Positions 26,177 to 35,729 of a DNA stretch of 38,355 nucleotides are shown piece by piece. Location: assembly GCF_006539545.1 (NCBI RefSeq), contig NZ_BJNF01000060.1:1-38355 (forward strand), in the 5' to 3' direction. Origin of the DNA: Nitrobacter winogradskyi. Its GTDB lineage: Bacteria > Pseudomonadota > Alphaproteobacteria > Rhizobiales > Xanthobacteraceae. A program made the position numbers and the translations under genes. Below the pieces are notes generated by a model. The model made no database searches. It was not told where the DNA came from and worked only from the letters and a program-made list of their open reading frames with translations. Position 1 is the first letter of the stretch, and each line of letters opens with the position of its first letter.

Positions 26177-27286
26177 ATGAACCGGTTGCTGATGATCTGC
26201 ATCACTCTAGTGATGTCTGTGTGGTGGTCCGGAGCAAACGCACGCGGCCCCTTCGGATCGATCAAGATCGCGGGATGGTCTGGCGGCGCATACACGGACA
26301 ACAAAACAGGCGAATTCTCGAACTGCATCGTAAGCGCGACTTACAAGAGCGGAATTACCTTTGGAATTGTGGTCACGAAAAAGCTTGAATGGCTATTGGC
26401 GTTTACTCACAAGCGCTGGAATCTGGCTCCAAAGGAGAAATTTCCAATCGCATTGAGTTTTGATGGCCGCAACACCTTCAACGTTATCGGAGTTTCTCTC
26501 TCGACAAATACTGTGTTCGTGCCAATGCCGGACAACTCAGCCCTTATTCGCTCGTTCCGCAGCGCGCAGATCATGTCGGCGATTGCTCAAGGAAACGTCT
26601 TTCCGTTCCGTTTAACTGGCACTTCAGCAGTTTTGCCCGCAATGGTCACATGCGCAAAAACAATGAACGCAAGAGGTCTGTCAGCTGCAACCGATTTCAC
26701 CGCTCCTTATCAGCCTGCTATCGCGCCTCCATCGATGGGTCCCCAGAAAACGACGGCTACTCTATCAAGCACCCAGCCGAATTCGACTCATGAGAACTCT
26801 ACGGAATTGCAATTCGAGGCCATGCAAATCGCCTCCAACTTTATCCTGAAGGCATCCCTGGACCACCCATCTTTGCTTCGTCGCGAGGACACACCTCTAT
26901 CCGTTGCATCGACAGGGGCCGGCTGGAAGGCCAACGATGCTACCGGCTTCGTTCGAATTATTCCCGCCAAGCAAAACATGACGGGCCTTGATGTTGCCGC
27001 AACTATTGTTGGAAACGATGCCAGGGAGTGCAAGGGCAAGTTCGCATCGGCACGCAACAGCGAACTGATCGATAGCGAGGTTGTTTTTCGCGGCATGTCC
27101 TCTTGTGAAGATTCGAAAGGTTCTGTGGTCGCAGAGTATTTTGTTTTTCCGCGAAAGAAGGGCGGCTTCATACTGTTCTCTGTACTCACGCCGACGAAAA
27201 CAGGTTCCCAACAAACACAGGGCCAGAATCGCGAAGAGATGAATGCCGGTTTCCGGCAAGCCGCCTATACCTCACTAACAAAATGA
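26177..27286 (+). CDS. Secreted protein of unknown function
   Basis: 369 residues. A clear signal peptide 'MNRLLMICITLVMSVWWSGANA' sits after an AAGAGG ribosome site 7-8 nt before the ATG. An N-terminal domain (about 25-165) starts 'GPFGSIKIAGWSGGAYTDN', with Cys in 'SNCIVSA' and 'VTCAKT'. A Pro/Ser/Thr-rich linker (about 178-210) leads to a C-terminal domain with Cys in 'ECKGKF' and 'SSCEDS'. One Cys pair per domain suggests two periplasmic disulfides. Base use is visibly more A/T-rich than in neighbouring genes. I recall similar hypothetical proteins in Bradyrhizobium, but no function. The downstream neighbours are gene remnants. Confidence 0.75.
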   Translation: MNRLLMICITLVMSVWWSGANARGPFGSIKIAGWSGGAYTDNKTGEFSNCIVSATYKSGITFGIVVTKKLEWLLAFTHKRWNLAPKEKFPIALSFDGRNTFNVIGVSLSTNTVFVPMPDNSALIRSFRSAQIMSAIAQGNVFPFRLTGTSAVLPAMVTCAKTMNARGLSAATDFTAPYQPAIAPPSMGPQKTTATLSSTQPNSTHENSTELQFEAMQIASNFILKASLDHPSLLRREDTPLSVASTGAGWKANDATGFVRIIPAKQNMTGLDVAATIVGNDARECKGKFASARNSELIDSEVVFRGMSSCEDSKGSVVAEYFVFPRKKGGFILFSVLTPTKTGSQQTQGQNREEMNAGFRQAAYTSLTK

Positions 27287-27413
27287 GCTTGAGCGTCTGA
27301 GCCGGCATTTGACGGCGCAGTCTTTCTCAAGGATGGAAGAATACGCGACGCCGGGTTCGCCACGGGAGCGCGATCCATCGCATGGCGACCACTGGTCAAG
27401 TGCCGCGCGGATA

Positions 27414-27833
27414 TCACACTTGCAATGGCTGGGTTGCCTTGAGCAACGCAACCAGTTGACCTTGATGGTTGGTCCCGGTTTTTCGGAATATCTTGTCGAG
27501 GTAAGAACGCGCGGTTGAGAACTTGATACCGTTCTCCTGCGCGGCCGCTTTCAACGATAAGCCCTTCCCTAGCAAAGTCGCCAGCCTCACCTCGGCCGGA
27601 GTAAGGTCGAACAATCCCATCAGGATCGTCGGCGACGGCACGAAGCTGCTCGGATTCAGCGTCGTTGCGGCGACAAGGATTTCGGCGCCGAACATCATGT
27701 CCCTTGCCGAGCGGAATAACGGCAGGACACGAACGACGAGCGCGGGCTGGCCATCTTGTGCCTGGACCGGGATTGATCTGACGAGTTTAGCCGAACCGGT
27801 CAGTGCCTGCGCGAGAGCCTCCTGAAACAACTT
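27414..27833 (-). pseudogene. LuxR-type regulator, C-terminal remnant
   Basis: About 139 residues open. The C-terminal 65 are a complete GerE/LuxR helix-turn-helix: 'FDLTPAEVRLATLLGKGLS', 'KAAAQENGIKFSTARSYLDKIF', 'RKTGTNHQGQLVALL'. Before it lies the end of a sensor-like region ('AKLVRSIPVQAQDGQPALVV'). Relatives I know are several hundred residues long; here the frame is unsupported beyond about 27833, where sequence of an oppositely oriented gene begins. Only a TTG start is available. Most likely a 5'-deleted gene, though a shortened DNA-binding protein could still be made. Confidence 0.75.
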
Positions 27834-27837
27834 ATTC

Positions 27838-28258
27838 CCTGAACCAACGGAGCAGCTTTTTCGGCGCTGGCCCGCGAGTCGGCGTCGAAGGATTTGTTCC
27901 TCTGGGCGGTGGCTGGGCTTTCGATTATCTCGGTGACGCCGCTATCCTGTTCGGCAGTCAGAAACTGACCAGCACGTCGACCGTGACGACGACGATCTCC
28001 CCGGCATTCTTAGCCATCTTGGCAGGAGGAGGTACAAATACGGCGACGACTGTTCGGGACCAGCGGTTCGCCGCCGTCTTCAATACCGATCTTCAGCTCG
28101 GCGTATCCTATTGGATCAATCCAAATGTCAGGATCAGCGCCAGCTATCGGCTTGATGCCTATTTCAACGCGTTTAACGCCACGTTCGATCCGAACATCAA
28201 GGACACCATCAGCCGCTACATTCACGGGCCGCGCCTGCGTGTGACCGCGCAATTCTGA
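27838..28258 (+). pseudogene. Outer-membrane beta-barrel protein, C-terminal remnant
   Basis: About 138 residues encode 'FFGAGPRVGVEGFVPLGGGW', 'AAVFNTDLQLGVSYWINPNV', 'RISASYRLDAYFNAF' and a C-terminal 'HGPRLRVTAQF' ending in Phe. These are amphipathic strands with a terminal aromatic residue, as in outer-membrane barrels (Lpg1974-like major outer membrane proteins come closest). No signal peptide or N-terminal strands are present; the frame runs straight into the LuxR remnant of opposite orientation. Too short for the barrel; treated as a 5'-deleted pseudogene. Confidence 0.75.
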
Positions 28259-28363
28259 TCGGCATAGCCCCACACCCGTCGCGTCGTAGCGTTCCTGGAC
28301 GAAAAACGCGGTGCGTGAGGCCGGCTTGCGGACGGCAGCGGTCGCGATAGCGTCATCCCAAAT

Positions 28364-28391
28364 AAAAAGCCCCGTCATTGCTGACGAGGCT
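28364..28391 (-). terminator. Rho-independent terminator downstream of the cold-shock gene
   Basis: Minus strand AGCCTCGTCA-GCAA-TGACGGGGCT (28391-28368) followed by TTTTTATTT. It lies about 137 bp past the csp stop codon on the same strand. Confidence 0.7.
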
Positions 28392-28527
28392 CCAGTCTGT
28401 TCGTAAAACGAGGCGGACAATCTGAAGCGCGTCCCGGTCCATCCGCGGGTTACGGCGCTTTATGATTCCGCGTATGATGCGCCGACATCATCACAAAGAG
28501 ATGACAGGCGGCGCGACCATGCGTTTA

Positions 28528-28737
28528 TTACGCGAGTGAGAGGTTCTCGGCGCTGACCTTGCCGCGCATCTTGTCGGTCTTCAGTTCGAAGTTGACCTGC
28601 TGACCTTCATTCAGGCCGCTAAGGCCCGCGCGCTCCACCGCGCTGATGTGCACGAACACGTCGTTGCCGCCGTCGTTCGGCTGGATGAAGCCAAAACCCT
28701 TCTGGCCGTTGAACCACTTCACAGTACCTGTCGTCAT
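28528..28737 (-). CDS. cspA: Cold-shock protein, CspA family
   Basis: Single cold-shock domain nucleic-acid chaperone, 69 residues. '[20 protein letters not shown]' contains RNP1 (KGFGFI), and 'DVFVHISAV' is RNP2. ATG 28737 is taken, not the upstream in-frame start: AAGGA lies about 8 nt before it and the protein then has standard length. The region upstream (about 230 bp to the divergent gene) leaves room for a long 5' leader, typical of cold-shock genes, but I cannot show a structure. Confidence 0.96.
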   Translation of the reverse strand: MTTGTVKWFNGQKGFGFIQPNDGGNDVFVHISAVERAGLSGLNEGQQVNFELKTDKMRGKVSAENLSLA

Positions 28738-28933
28738 CGGAGTCGTCCTTGTTCCAAAGCGCACACATGCGCATTTTCACGCACGATTGCGCGAACCATC
28801 CAATCTCAGCGATGTCTTTGGAAAGGAGCCGTCGTCCTAGGAAGACTTGCGGCGCTCTAACAAAACCAATGCCGGCAATCGAATACTGCCATCATGGCAT
28901 TTTCCGCCGGAAACCGCAAATCCCGGTGCTGGT

Positions 28934-28962
28934 CTGGCATTTTCGCGGATCATCACTATATT
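28934..28962 (+). promoter_or_regulatory. Predicted promoter for the small basic protein gene
   Basis: CTGGCA (28934-28939), 17-bp spacer, TATATT (28957-28962). The transcription start is predicted at about 28969-28970, i.e. at the ATG itself. By eye only. Confidence 0.4.
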
Positions 28963-28969
28963 GGGTTTC

Positions 28970-29263
28970 ATGACAAAGTCTCCGCCGAGCCCGGCACAAC
29001 TGGCCCGCAACGAACGGATGCGCACGGCCGCCATCGAGGGCGCCAAAGCACGCGCCGATATCGAAGCCCGCGACGTCGCTGTACGCAAGAACATGGAGCG
29101 CCTGCGCGCCCTGCGGCTTGCGAAGGAAGCCGAAGAGGCGACGAAACCCAAGCCAGCCAAGCCGGTCAAGGCATCGCCTCGGGGCAAGAAGGCAGCCCCT
29201 AAACAAACCGCCAAGCTGTCGGACTTCCTGGCCTCACAAAGAAGCACCGGCCGGACCACCTGA
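28970..29263 (+). CDS. Small basic helical protein, unknown
   Basis: 97 residues, highly charged. The first 60 ('AQLARNERMRTAAIEGAKAR', 'ADIEARDVAVRKNMERLRAL') would form a long helix or coiled coil. Then comes a Lys/Pro/Ala-rich segment 'KPKPAKPVKASPRGKKAAPK' and a tail 'LSDFLASQRSTGRTT'. The basic low-complexity tail hints at nucleic-acid binding; this is inference. No Shine-Dalgarno is seen before the ATG, and the promoter places transcription start at or next to it, so the mRNA may be leaderless. A strong terminator follows. Confidence 0.75.
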   Translation: MTKSPPSPAQLARNERMRTAAIEGAKARADIEARDVAVRKNMERLRALRLAKEAEEATKPKPAKPVKASPRGKKAAPKQTAKLSDFLASQRSTGRTT

Positions 29264-29302
29264 ACCGGCCGCGTTGACCCGGCGAAAGATTAAACAGAAT
29301 CT

Positions 29303-29332
29303 AAAAAGCCCCGGATCGCTCCGGGGCTTTTT
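29303..29332. terminator. Strong bidirectional intrinsic terminator
   Basis: AAAAAGCCCCGGA-TCGC-TCCGGGGCTTTTT: a 9-bp GC-rich perfect stem with A-run and T-run on the two sides (29303-29307 and 29328-29332). It ends the plus-strand small basic gene and could also stop minus-strand ahcY transcripts. Confidence 0.92.
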
Positions 29333-29379
29333 GCGTTCCGCGATCATGCGCGGGAGCCTTCAGGCGAGCGTGATACGGT

Positions 29380-29435
29380 CCGAAAACCGGTGCCCGCTTT
29401 GCGCTGGCGCGGCCCTTCGGGTCGGGATCATGCTC
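29380..29435. repeat. Dispersed repeat copy overlapping the ahcY stop
   Basis: 'ccgaaaaccggtgcccgctt', 'tgcgctggcgcggcccttcg', then 'ggtcgggatcatgctc'. The final bases coincide with the ahcY stop codon (TCA at 29434-29436 on the plus strand). Confidence 0.7.
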
Positions 29436-30888
29436 AATACCGGTAATGATCGCTCTTGAACGGACCCTCGACCTTGACGCCGATGTAGTCGGCCTGATCC
29501 TTGCGCAGTTCGGTCAGCCTGACGCCGATCTTGTTGAGGTGCAGCCGCGCCACCTTCTCGTCCAGCGACTTCGGAAGCACGTAGACCTCCTTCTTGTACC
29601 TGCCGTCCCTGTTGTTGGAAAACAGTTCGATCTGCGCCAGCGTCTGGTTGGTGAAGGAGGCGGACATCACGAACGACGGATGCCCCATGGCGTTGCCGAG
29701 ATTCACCAGACGGCCTTCCGACAAAAGGATCATGCGCTTGCCGTCCGGAAACGTGATCTCGTCAACCTGCGGCTTGATGTTGTCCCACTTCAGGTTCTTC
29801 AACGCGCCGACCTGAATTTCATTATCGAAATGCCCGATGTTGCAGACGACCGCGCGATCCTTCATCGCGCGCATGTGCTCGATGGTGATGATGTCCTTGT
29901 TGCCGGTGGCGGTGACGAAGATGTCGGCGCGCGGCGCGGCATCCTCCATGGTCACGACCTCATAGCCTTCCATCGCCGCCTGCAACGCGCAGATCGGGTC
30001 GATCTCGGAGACCATGACGCGACACCCAGCCTGACGCAGCGAAGCGGCCGAGCCCTTGCCGACGTCGCCGAAGCCGGCAACCATCGCGACCTTGCCGCTC
30101 ATCATCACATCGGTGCCGCGGCGGATGCCGTCGACCAGCGATTCGCGGCAGCCATAGAGATTGTCGAATTTGGACTTGGTGACGCTGTCGTTGACGTTGA
30201 TCGCGGGCCACAGCAGCGTGCCGTTCTTCTGCATCTCGTAAAGGCGATGCACGCCGGTGGTGGTCTCCTCGGAGACGCCCTTGATGCTGGCCGCGACCTC
30301 ACCGAACCAGCCCTTCGGTTTTTCTTTCAGCAGGCGCTTGATCAGCGCGAACAGCACCTCCTCCTCTTCCGCGCCCGGCTTGTCGAGGAATGCGGTGTCG
30401 CCCTTCTCCGCGCGCACGCCGAGGTGAATCAAAAGCGTCGCGTCGCCGCCGTCATCGAGGATCATGTTGGGATGCAGGCTTTCACCACTTTTTGCGCCAT
30501 GCCAGTCGAACAGCTTCGCGGTGTAGTCCCAGTAGTCCTGCAGCGTTTCGCCCTTCACCGCGAACACCGGAATGCCGGCGGCGGCGATCGCCGCGGCCGC
30601 ATGATCCTGCGTCGAATAGATGTTGCAGGAGACCCAGCGGATATCGGCGCCCAGCGCTTGCAGGGTTTCGATCAGCACGGCGGTCTGGATGGTCATGTGC
30701 AGCGAGCCGGCGATGCGCGCGCCCTTCAAGGGCTGTTTGGGGCCGTATTCCTCGCGCGTCGCCATCAGGCCGGGCATCTCGGTCTCGGCGAGCGAGATTT
30801 CCTTGCGGCCGAAGTCGGCAAGGCCGATGTCGGCGACGATATAGTCGGTAAAATCTGCGGTCTGCTTGGTGGCGGTCGCGGTGGTCAT
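29434..30888 (-). CDS. ahcY: Adenosylhomocysteinase
   Basis: Hydrolyses S-adenosylhomocysteine to adenosine and homocysteine with bound NAD, relieving product inhibition of methyltransferases. 484 residues, the longer form with the internal insert seen in many proteobacteria. Features: '[20 protein letters not shown]', '[18 protein letters not shown]', the NAD motif '[19 protein letters not shown]', '[18 protein letters not shown]', '[12 protein letters not shown]', and C-terminal 'KSDHYRY'. Start ATG 30888: AAGGGA lies about 10 nt before it and only 1-2 nt before an alternative ATG at 30897. Downstream of metK on the same strand. Confidence 0.97.
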   Translation of the reverse strand: MTTATATKQTADFTDYIVADIGLADFGRKEISLAETEMPGLMATREEYGPKQPLKGARIAGSLHMTIQTAVLIETLQALGADIRWVSCNIYSTQDHAAAAIAAAGIPVFAVKGETLQDYWDYTAKLFDWHGAKSGESLHPNMILDDGGDATLLIHLGVRAEKGDTAFLDKPGAEEEEVLFALIKRLLKEKPKGWFGEVAASIKGVSEETTTGVHRLYEMQKNGTLLWPAINVNDSVTKSKFDNLYGCRESLVDGIRRGTDVMMSGKVAMVAGFGDVGKGSAASLRQAGCRVMVSEIDPICALQAAMEGYEVVTMEDAAPRADIFVTATGNKDIITIEHMRAMKDRAVVCNIGHFDNEIQVGALKNLKWDNIKPQVDEITFPDGKRMILLSEGRLVNLGNAMGHPSFVMSASFTNQTLAQIELFSNNRDGRYKKEVYVLPKSLDEKVARLHLNKIGVRLTELRKDQADYIGVKVEGPFKSDHYRY

Positions 30889-30961
30889 GTCGATCATATC
30901 CCTTGTTGCGGCTCGCTCTTCCCGTTTACGACGCGAGCGAAGGAGCGGCGTCATCTGTCCC

Positions 30962-31085
30962 CCGTCATGGCCGGGCATAGCCGTTCGTAGAACGGCGTTC
31001 TATCGAACGCCTATGGTCCCGGCCATCCACGTCTTGCTGACGAAAAGAAAGACGTGGATGCCCGGCACAAGGCCGGGCATGACGT
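30962..31085. repeat. Composite palindromic element between metK and ahcY
   Basis: Outer ends CGTCATGGCCGGGC (from 30963) and GCCGGGCATGACG (to about 31084) are near-inverted. Inside are two hairpins: CGTTCGTAGAAC..GTTCTATCGAACG (near 30982-31009) and CATCCACGTCTT..AAGACGTGGATG (near 31024-31060). No coding potential. It resembles intergenic repeats I associate with this bacterial group. Confidence 0.7.
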
Positions 31086-31096
31086 CTCACCTGTTG

Positions 31097-32293
<1,197 letters not shown>

Positions 32294-32300
32294 CAATCGA

Positions 32301-32337
32301 CCTTTCGTCCGTCCGCCGGAAGTGGCGGCCCTTTCGT
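32301..32337 (-). promoter_or_regulatory. metK leader hairpin flanked by duplicated ACGAAAGG
   Basis: On the minus strand ACGAAAGG (32337-32330), a small hairpin CCGCC-acttcc-GGCGG (32328-32313), then ACGAAAGG (32308-32301), the second copy serving as ribosome site of metK. It could be a simple translational control element. I see no match to the known SAM riboswitch consensus motifs. Confidence 0.3.
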
Positions 32338-32352
32338 GCTGTTGCTGAAATG

Positions 32353-33705
32353 TCAGTCCCGGCGACGCGAGATGACGTAGGATTCGTCGTAGAACCAGAG
32401 ACCGTTATGCTTGCGCAGAACCTCCCTGGTGGCGTCGAGATAGCGGCCGCTTTGGGTCATTTCCGTCAACCGGTCATCTTCGACTTGGGCGACGTAAACC
32501 GCCGCATTCCACGCCGCGAACAGTGTCGAGGTTCCGATCGCGCCGGTGACTTCATTGGGCAGCGCTTCCATATCATAGCGGAAAATCGAACGATGGTCAG
32601 CATATGCGTTGAAATTGAGGCCCCTCCCCACCGAACCAAGCTCGTATTTCACAGCGCGCAATAGCTCATGACGGCTCACGGCGAAAGGGTTTTCTCCCGG
32701 CCAGACGGCCTGGACGATCTCCAGCCCGGGATCCTGCCCGTGAGAATGTATTCCTATCAAACGCCCTCCAGGCCGCAAACTCCGCGCCAGCGGGGCGATG
32801 ATTCTCCTGGCCTTGAAGTTCAGGGACGCCCGTGCCCGGTAAGGCTGCGAGGCGATCACCAGATCAAAGCTGGCCTCGACCCGTCCAGCACGTGGAATCG
32901 CGGAATCGAGCAGGAACTGGTGGTCCTCGCGGTAAATGACCAGCACCACCGGACGCTCGTAGACCGGCATCCCCGTGACCGGGCTGACGCTCGCCCTCCA
33001 GTTCTCCTCCAGAAACGGCCACAGGTCGCGGATCTGGACCTCGAATTCGCCGGAGGATGCCCCCCGCAGCGGCACCTCGCGCCACACCATCCTGGCCGCC
33101 GCCTGGGACGACCGGGGCGTCAGCCAGGGCGCCTCCGCGTAGTTCATATTCGTCAGCACAATAACCGTCGACGGATGCTCGAACAGCCGGTCCGGCAGCT
33201 TGTCCAGCGTCAGCTTGATGTCTTCGAGGCTGAGTTCCTTGCCGGCGATGTAGAACGGCATGTGGGGAAACCGCCCGTGCATGGAGCGCATCACCCGCGC
33301 CAGCACGGTGCCGTCGCCGACCCCCGCATCAAAAACCCGCAGCGCCGGCGGACGCGGATAGATGCTGCCGAACTCCAGCGCGACCCGATCGGCGATGACC
33401 CGCTTCTCGCTGCAGGTATGAACGAAAAGCAGATACTTTTGCCGGTTCTCGAAGAAGCGGAAGTTGGCGCGGGGATCGCGCCGCTCGATCGGCTCCGGCT
33501 TGCGGACCGACACCGCGCCATCCGGCGAACCGGAGACGATATAGGCCTCGATCCGGTTCAGCGTGTCGATGGTGATGCGCTTGCCCTCGCGCAGCCGCTG
33601 CACGAGCTTGCCGTCATTGACGGCGCGCCGGCCAAAGGTCGATTCGGCCATGCCGACCCGGCGGCAATAGTCGGAAATCTGGCTCAGCAGTTCCTCGTTT
33701 GTCAT
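32353..33705 (-). CDS. HTH-domain protein fused to a SAM-binding methyltransferase-like domain
   Basis: 450 residues. The N-terminus (about 5-55) '[20 protein letters not shown]', '[20 protein letters not shown]' looks like a lambda-repressor/XRE-type helix-turn-helix. From about 120 there is a class I methyltransferase fold: motif I '[15 protein letters not shown]' (124-138), '[14 protein letters not shown]' (acidic residue after strand 2), '[18 protein letters not shown]' (motif IV region) and '[15 protein letters not shown]' (strand 5). The motif IV site reads ASQPY, not the NPPY/DPPY of DNA amino-methylases. No characterised relative is known to me. It lies 59 bp upstream of metK, followed by ahcY, so a role in SAM use or SAM-responsive regulation is a reasonable inference. 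Confidence 0.8.
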   Translation of the reverse strand: MTNEELLSQISDYCRRVGMAESTFGRRAVNDGKLVQRLREGKRITIDTLNRIEAYIVSGSPDGAVSVRKPEPIERRDPRANFRFFENRQKYLLFVHTCSEKRVIADRVALEFGSIYPRPPALRVFDAGVGDGTVLARVMRSMHGRFPHMPFYIAGKELSLEDIKLTLDKLPDRLFEHPSTVIVLTNMNYAEAPWLTPRSSQAAARMVWREVPLRGASSGEFEVQIRDLWPFLEENWRASVSPVTGMPVYERPVVLVIYREDHQFLLDSAIPRAGRVEASFDLVIASQPYRARASLNFKARRIIAPLARSLRPGGRLIGIHSHGQDPGLEIVQAVWPGENPFAVSRHELLRAVKYELGSVGRGLNFNAYADHRSIFRYDMEALPNEVTGAIGTSTLFAAWNAAVYVAQVEDDRLTEMTQSGRYLDATREVLRKHNGLWFYDESYVISRRRD

Positions 33706-34045
33706 CGTCGCGCGTATGGGCCAGATTAATGGGCAACAAGATATATAAACTGCTTCCTATCACCACCTGCCCACAATTGAAACCCAGGAAGGCAGCCCAG
33801 AATCAAAGCTTGATATTGATTGACGCGTTTCCTTCATGCGAACCGGGTAGAGAGAATGCTTCCGGACAGCGGATGCCTCGTCAGGCTGATGGCTGTCTGC
33901 TAGAGTCTGATCCAACTACCAGACTCCAACCCAACTTTTTGATCGAGCATGATCTTATCCGAAAACCGGTTTCCACTTTTCGGGATCATGCTCTAAGAGG
34001 CGCGGGTTGCCGTCTCTTCGGCGCCTCCTGCGACAGGTTTGAACG
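33706..34045. other. 340-bp gene-free stretch with repeats
   Basis: Divergent intergenic region between the HTH-methyltransferase gene and ugd. It holds a partial repeat near 33821-33850 ('gacgcgtttccttcatgcgaaccggg'), a short imperfect palindrome AGTCTGAT..AGACT near 33904-33925, and the complete short-form repeat at 33945-33993. Promoters for both genes should lie here; none is convincing. Confidence 0.5.
33945..33993. repeat. Complete dispersed palindromic repeat, short form
   Basis: Perfect 10-bp inverted ends GAGCATGATC (33945-33954) and GATCATGCTC (33984-33993). The interior is the AACCGGTTTCCACTTTT core. It is the reverse complement of the copy at 2427-2496 minus a 21-bp module. Confidence 0.8.
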
Positions 34046-35356
34046 ATGCGCATCGCCATGATCGGCACGGGCTATGTCGGCCTCGTGTCCGGAGCCTGTT
34101 TTGCCGATTTCGGACATCAGGTGACCTGCGTCGACAAGGACGCGGCCAAGATCGCCGCGCTTTGCCGCGGCGAAATCCCGATCTTCGAGCCGGGCCTCGA
34201 CGCGCTGGTCGCCACCAACGTCAAGGCTTCGCGGCTCGATTTCACCACCGATCTCGCCGGCCCGGTGGCGGAGGCCGAGGCGGTGTTCATCGCCGTCGGC
34301 ACCCCCTCGCGCCGGGGCGACGGCCATGCCGACCTCAGCTACGTCTATGCCGCGGCGCGCGAGATCGCGGCGTCGATCCGTGATTTCACGGTCGTTGTTA
34401 CAAAATCGACCGTGCCGGTCGGCACCGGCGACGAAGTGGAACGGCTGATCGGTGAAACCAACCCCTCGGCGGATGTCGTGGTGGCGTCCAATCCGGAATT
34501 CCTGCGCGAAGGCGCCGCGATCCGCGATTTCAAGTTTCCTGATCGCATTGTGATCGGCACGTCCGACGAGCGCGGGCGCAAGGTGCTCGGCGACATCTAC
34601 CGGCCGCTGTCGCTCAATCAGGCGCCGCTGATGTTCACCGAGCGCCGCACCGCCGAGCTGATCAAATACGCGGCCAATGCCTTTCTCGCGACCAAGATCA
34701 CCTTCATCAACGAAATCGCGGACCTGTCCGAAAAGGTCGGCGCTGATATTCAGGAGGTCGCGCGCGGCATCGGTCTCGACAATCGCATCGGCACCAAGTT
34801 CCTGCACGCCGGTCCGGGCTATGGCGGCTCCTGCTTTCCCAAGGACACGCGCGCGCTGGTCAAGATCGCGGAAGATCACGACGCCCAGCTTCGCATCGTG
34901 GAATCGGTCGTGACCGTCAACGACAACCGCAAGCGCGCGATGGCGCGCAAGGTGGCGCACGCGCTCGGCGACAATCTCCGCAATAAGACCATCGCGGTGC
35001 TGGGACTGGCGTTCAAGCCGGATACCGACGACATGCGCGAGGCGCCATCAATCCCGCTGATCACGGGCCTGCGTGACATGGGGGCGAAAGTCCGCGCCTT
35101 CGACCCCGCCAGCATGAAGGAAGCGCGGCGCGAACTCCCCGATATCGACTATTGCGATGACGCCTATTCGTGCGCGGAAGGCGCGGACGCGCTGGTGATC
35201 GTGACGGAATGGGTCCAGTTCCGCGCGCTCGATCTGCCGCGCCTGAAACGCATCATGAAACAGCCGATCGTGGTCGATCTGCGCAACGTTTACCGCCCCG
35301 CCGAACTTGAAGAACTTGGTTTTGCCTACACCGGCATCGGCCGGAGCCAGGCGTAG
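34046..35356 (+). CDS. ugd: UDP-glucose 6-dehydrogenase
   Basis: Two-step NAD-dependent oxidation of UDP-glucose to UDP-glucuronate, a precursor for surface polysaccharides. 436 residues. N-terminal 'MIGTGYVGLVSGACFADFG' NAD motif, 'TKSTVPVGTGDEVERL', 'SNPEFLREGAAIRDF' and 'YAANAFLATKITFINEIA'. The catalytic Cys263 is in 'GPGYGGSCFPKDTRAL', followed by 'LGLAFKPDTDDMREAPS'. All expected residues are present and the length is normal. A GDP-mannose dehydrogenase is less likely given the overall pattern. Divergent from the HTH-methyltransferase gene. Confidence 0.95.
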   Translation: MRIAMIGTGYVGLVSGACFADFGHQVTCVDKDAAKIAALCRGEIPIFEPGLDALVATNVKASRLDFTTDLAGPVAEAEAVFIAVGTPSRRGDGHADLSYVYAAAREIAASIRDFTVVVTKSTVPVGTGDEVERLIGETNPSADVVVASNPEFLREGAAIRDFKFPDRIVIGTSDERGRKVLGDIYRPLSLNQAPLMFTERRTAELIKYAANAFLATKITFINEIADLSEKVGADIQEVARGIGLDNRIGTKFLHAGPGYGGSCFPKDTRALVKIAEDHDAQLRIVESVVTVNDNRKRAMARKVAHALGDNLRNKTIAVLGLAFKPDTDDMREAPSIPLITGLRDMGAKVRAFDPASMKEARRELPDIDYCDDAYSCAEGADALVIVTEWVQFRALDLPRLKRIMKQPIVVDLRNVYRPAELEELGFAYTGIGRSQA

Positions 35357-35428
35357 ATCGTTTTTTCAACAGAATGCGATCACCGCCGCCGCCTCGCAAT
35401 TTCCACATCGGGATCGTAATCACTCCCC

Positions 35429-35707
35429 ATGACCTCCCGCTGGCGCCAGCTTCCGCTCCTGCTTTGCATCCTGCCGGTCGCATGCACTCTGGCGGGGTGC
35501 AGCAGCATCAATTCGCATTTGTCGGCCGGGATGGGTGACATGATTCCGAAATGGGCCGGCGGCCTTCCCGCGGACGCGCCTCCGCGGCCCGGCACCGCGA
35601 AATATGATGAGATGATGAAACAGCGCGAGCGCGCGCGCCTGGAGCCGAAGCCGAACGAGCCCGGCGCCCAATCAACGGACGGTCAGGTGACCGCCCCGGC
35701 CAACTGA
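35429..35707 (+). CDS. Small putative lipoprotein
   Basis: 92 residues. Signal peptide 'RWRQLPLLLCILPVACTLAGC' with lipobox LAGC (Cys at about 24), then SSINSHLSAGMGDMIPKWAGG and a polar Pro/Glu/Lys-rich remainder, probably unstructured. The residues after the Cys are Ser-Ser, not Asp, so outer-membrane sorting is expected if the E. coli rule applies. No family recognised. It follows ugd by 72 bp on the same strand. Confidence 0.75.
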   Translation: MTSRWRQLPLLLCILPVACTLAGCSSINSHLSAGMGDMIPKWAGGLPADAPPRPGTAKYDEMMKQRERARLEPKPNEPGAQSTDGQVTAPAN

Positions 35708-35729
35708 GCCTCGGCGACGGGTTAATAAT

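Noticed and set aside
30889-30962. Possible SAH riboswitch before ahcY (GCTCGC..GCGAGC hairpin)
   Set aside because: A single 6-bp stem with a large loop; I cannot match the conserved SAH aptamer core. Decisive test: covariance-model search of this interval.
29446-30990. 514-codon plus-strand frame opposite ahcY
   Set aside because: Mirror of ahcY codons; no recognisable protein features.
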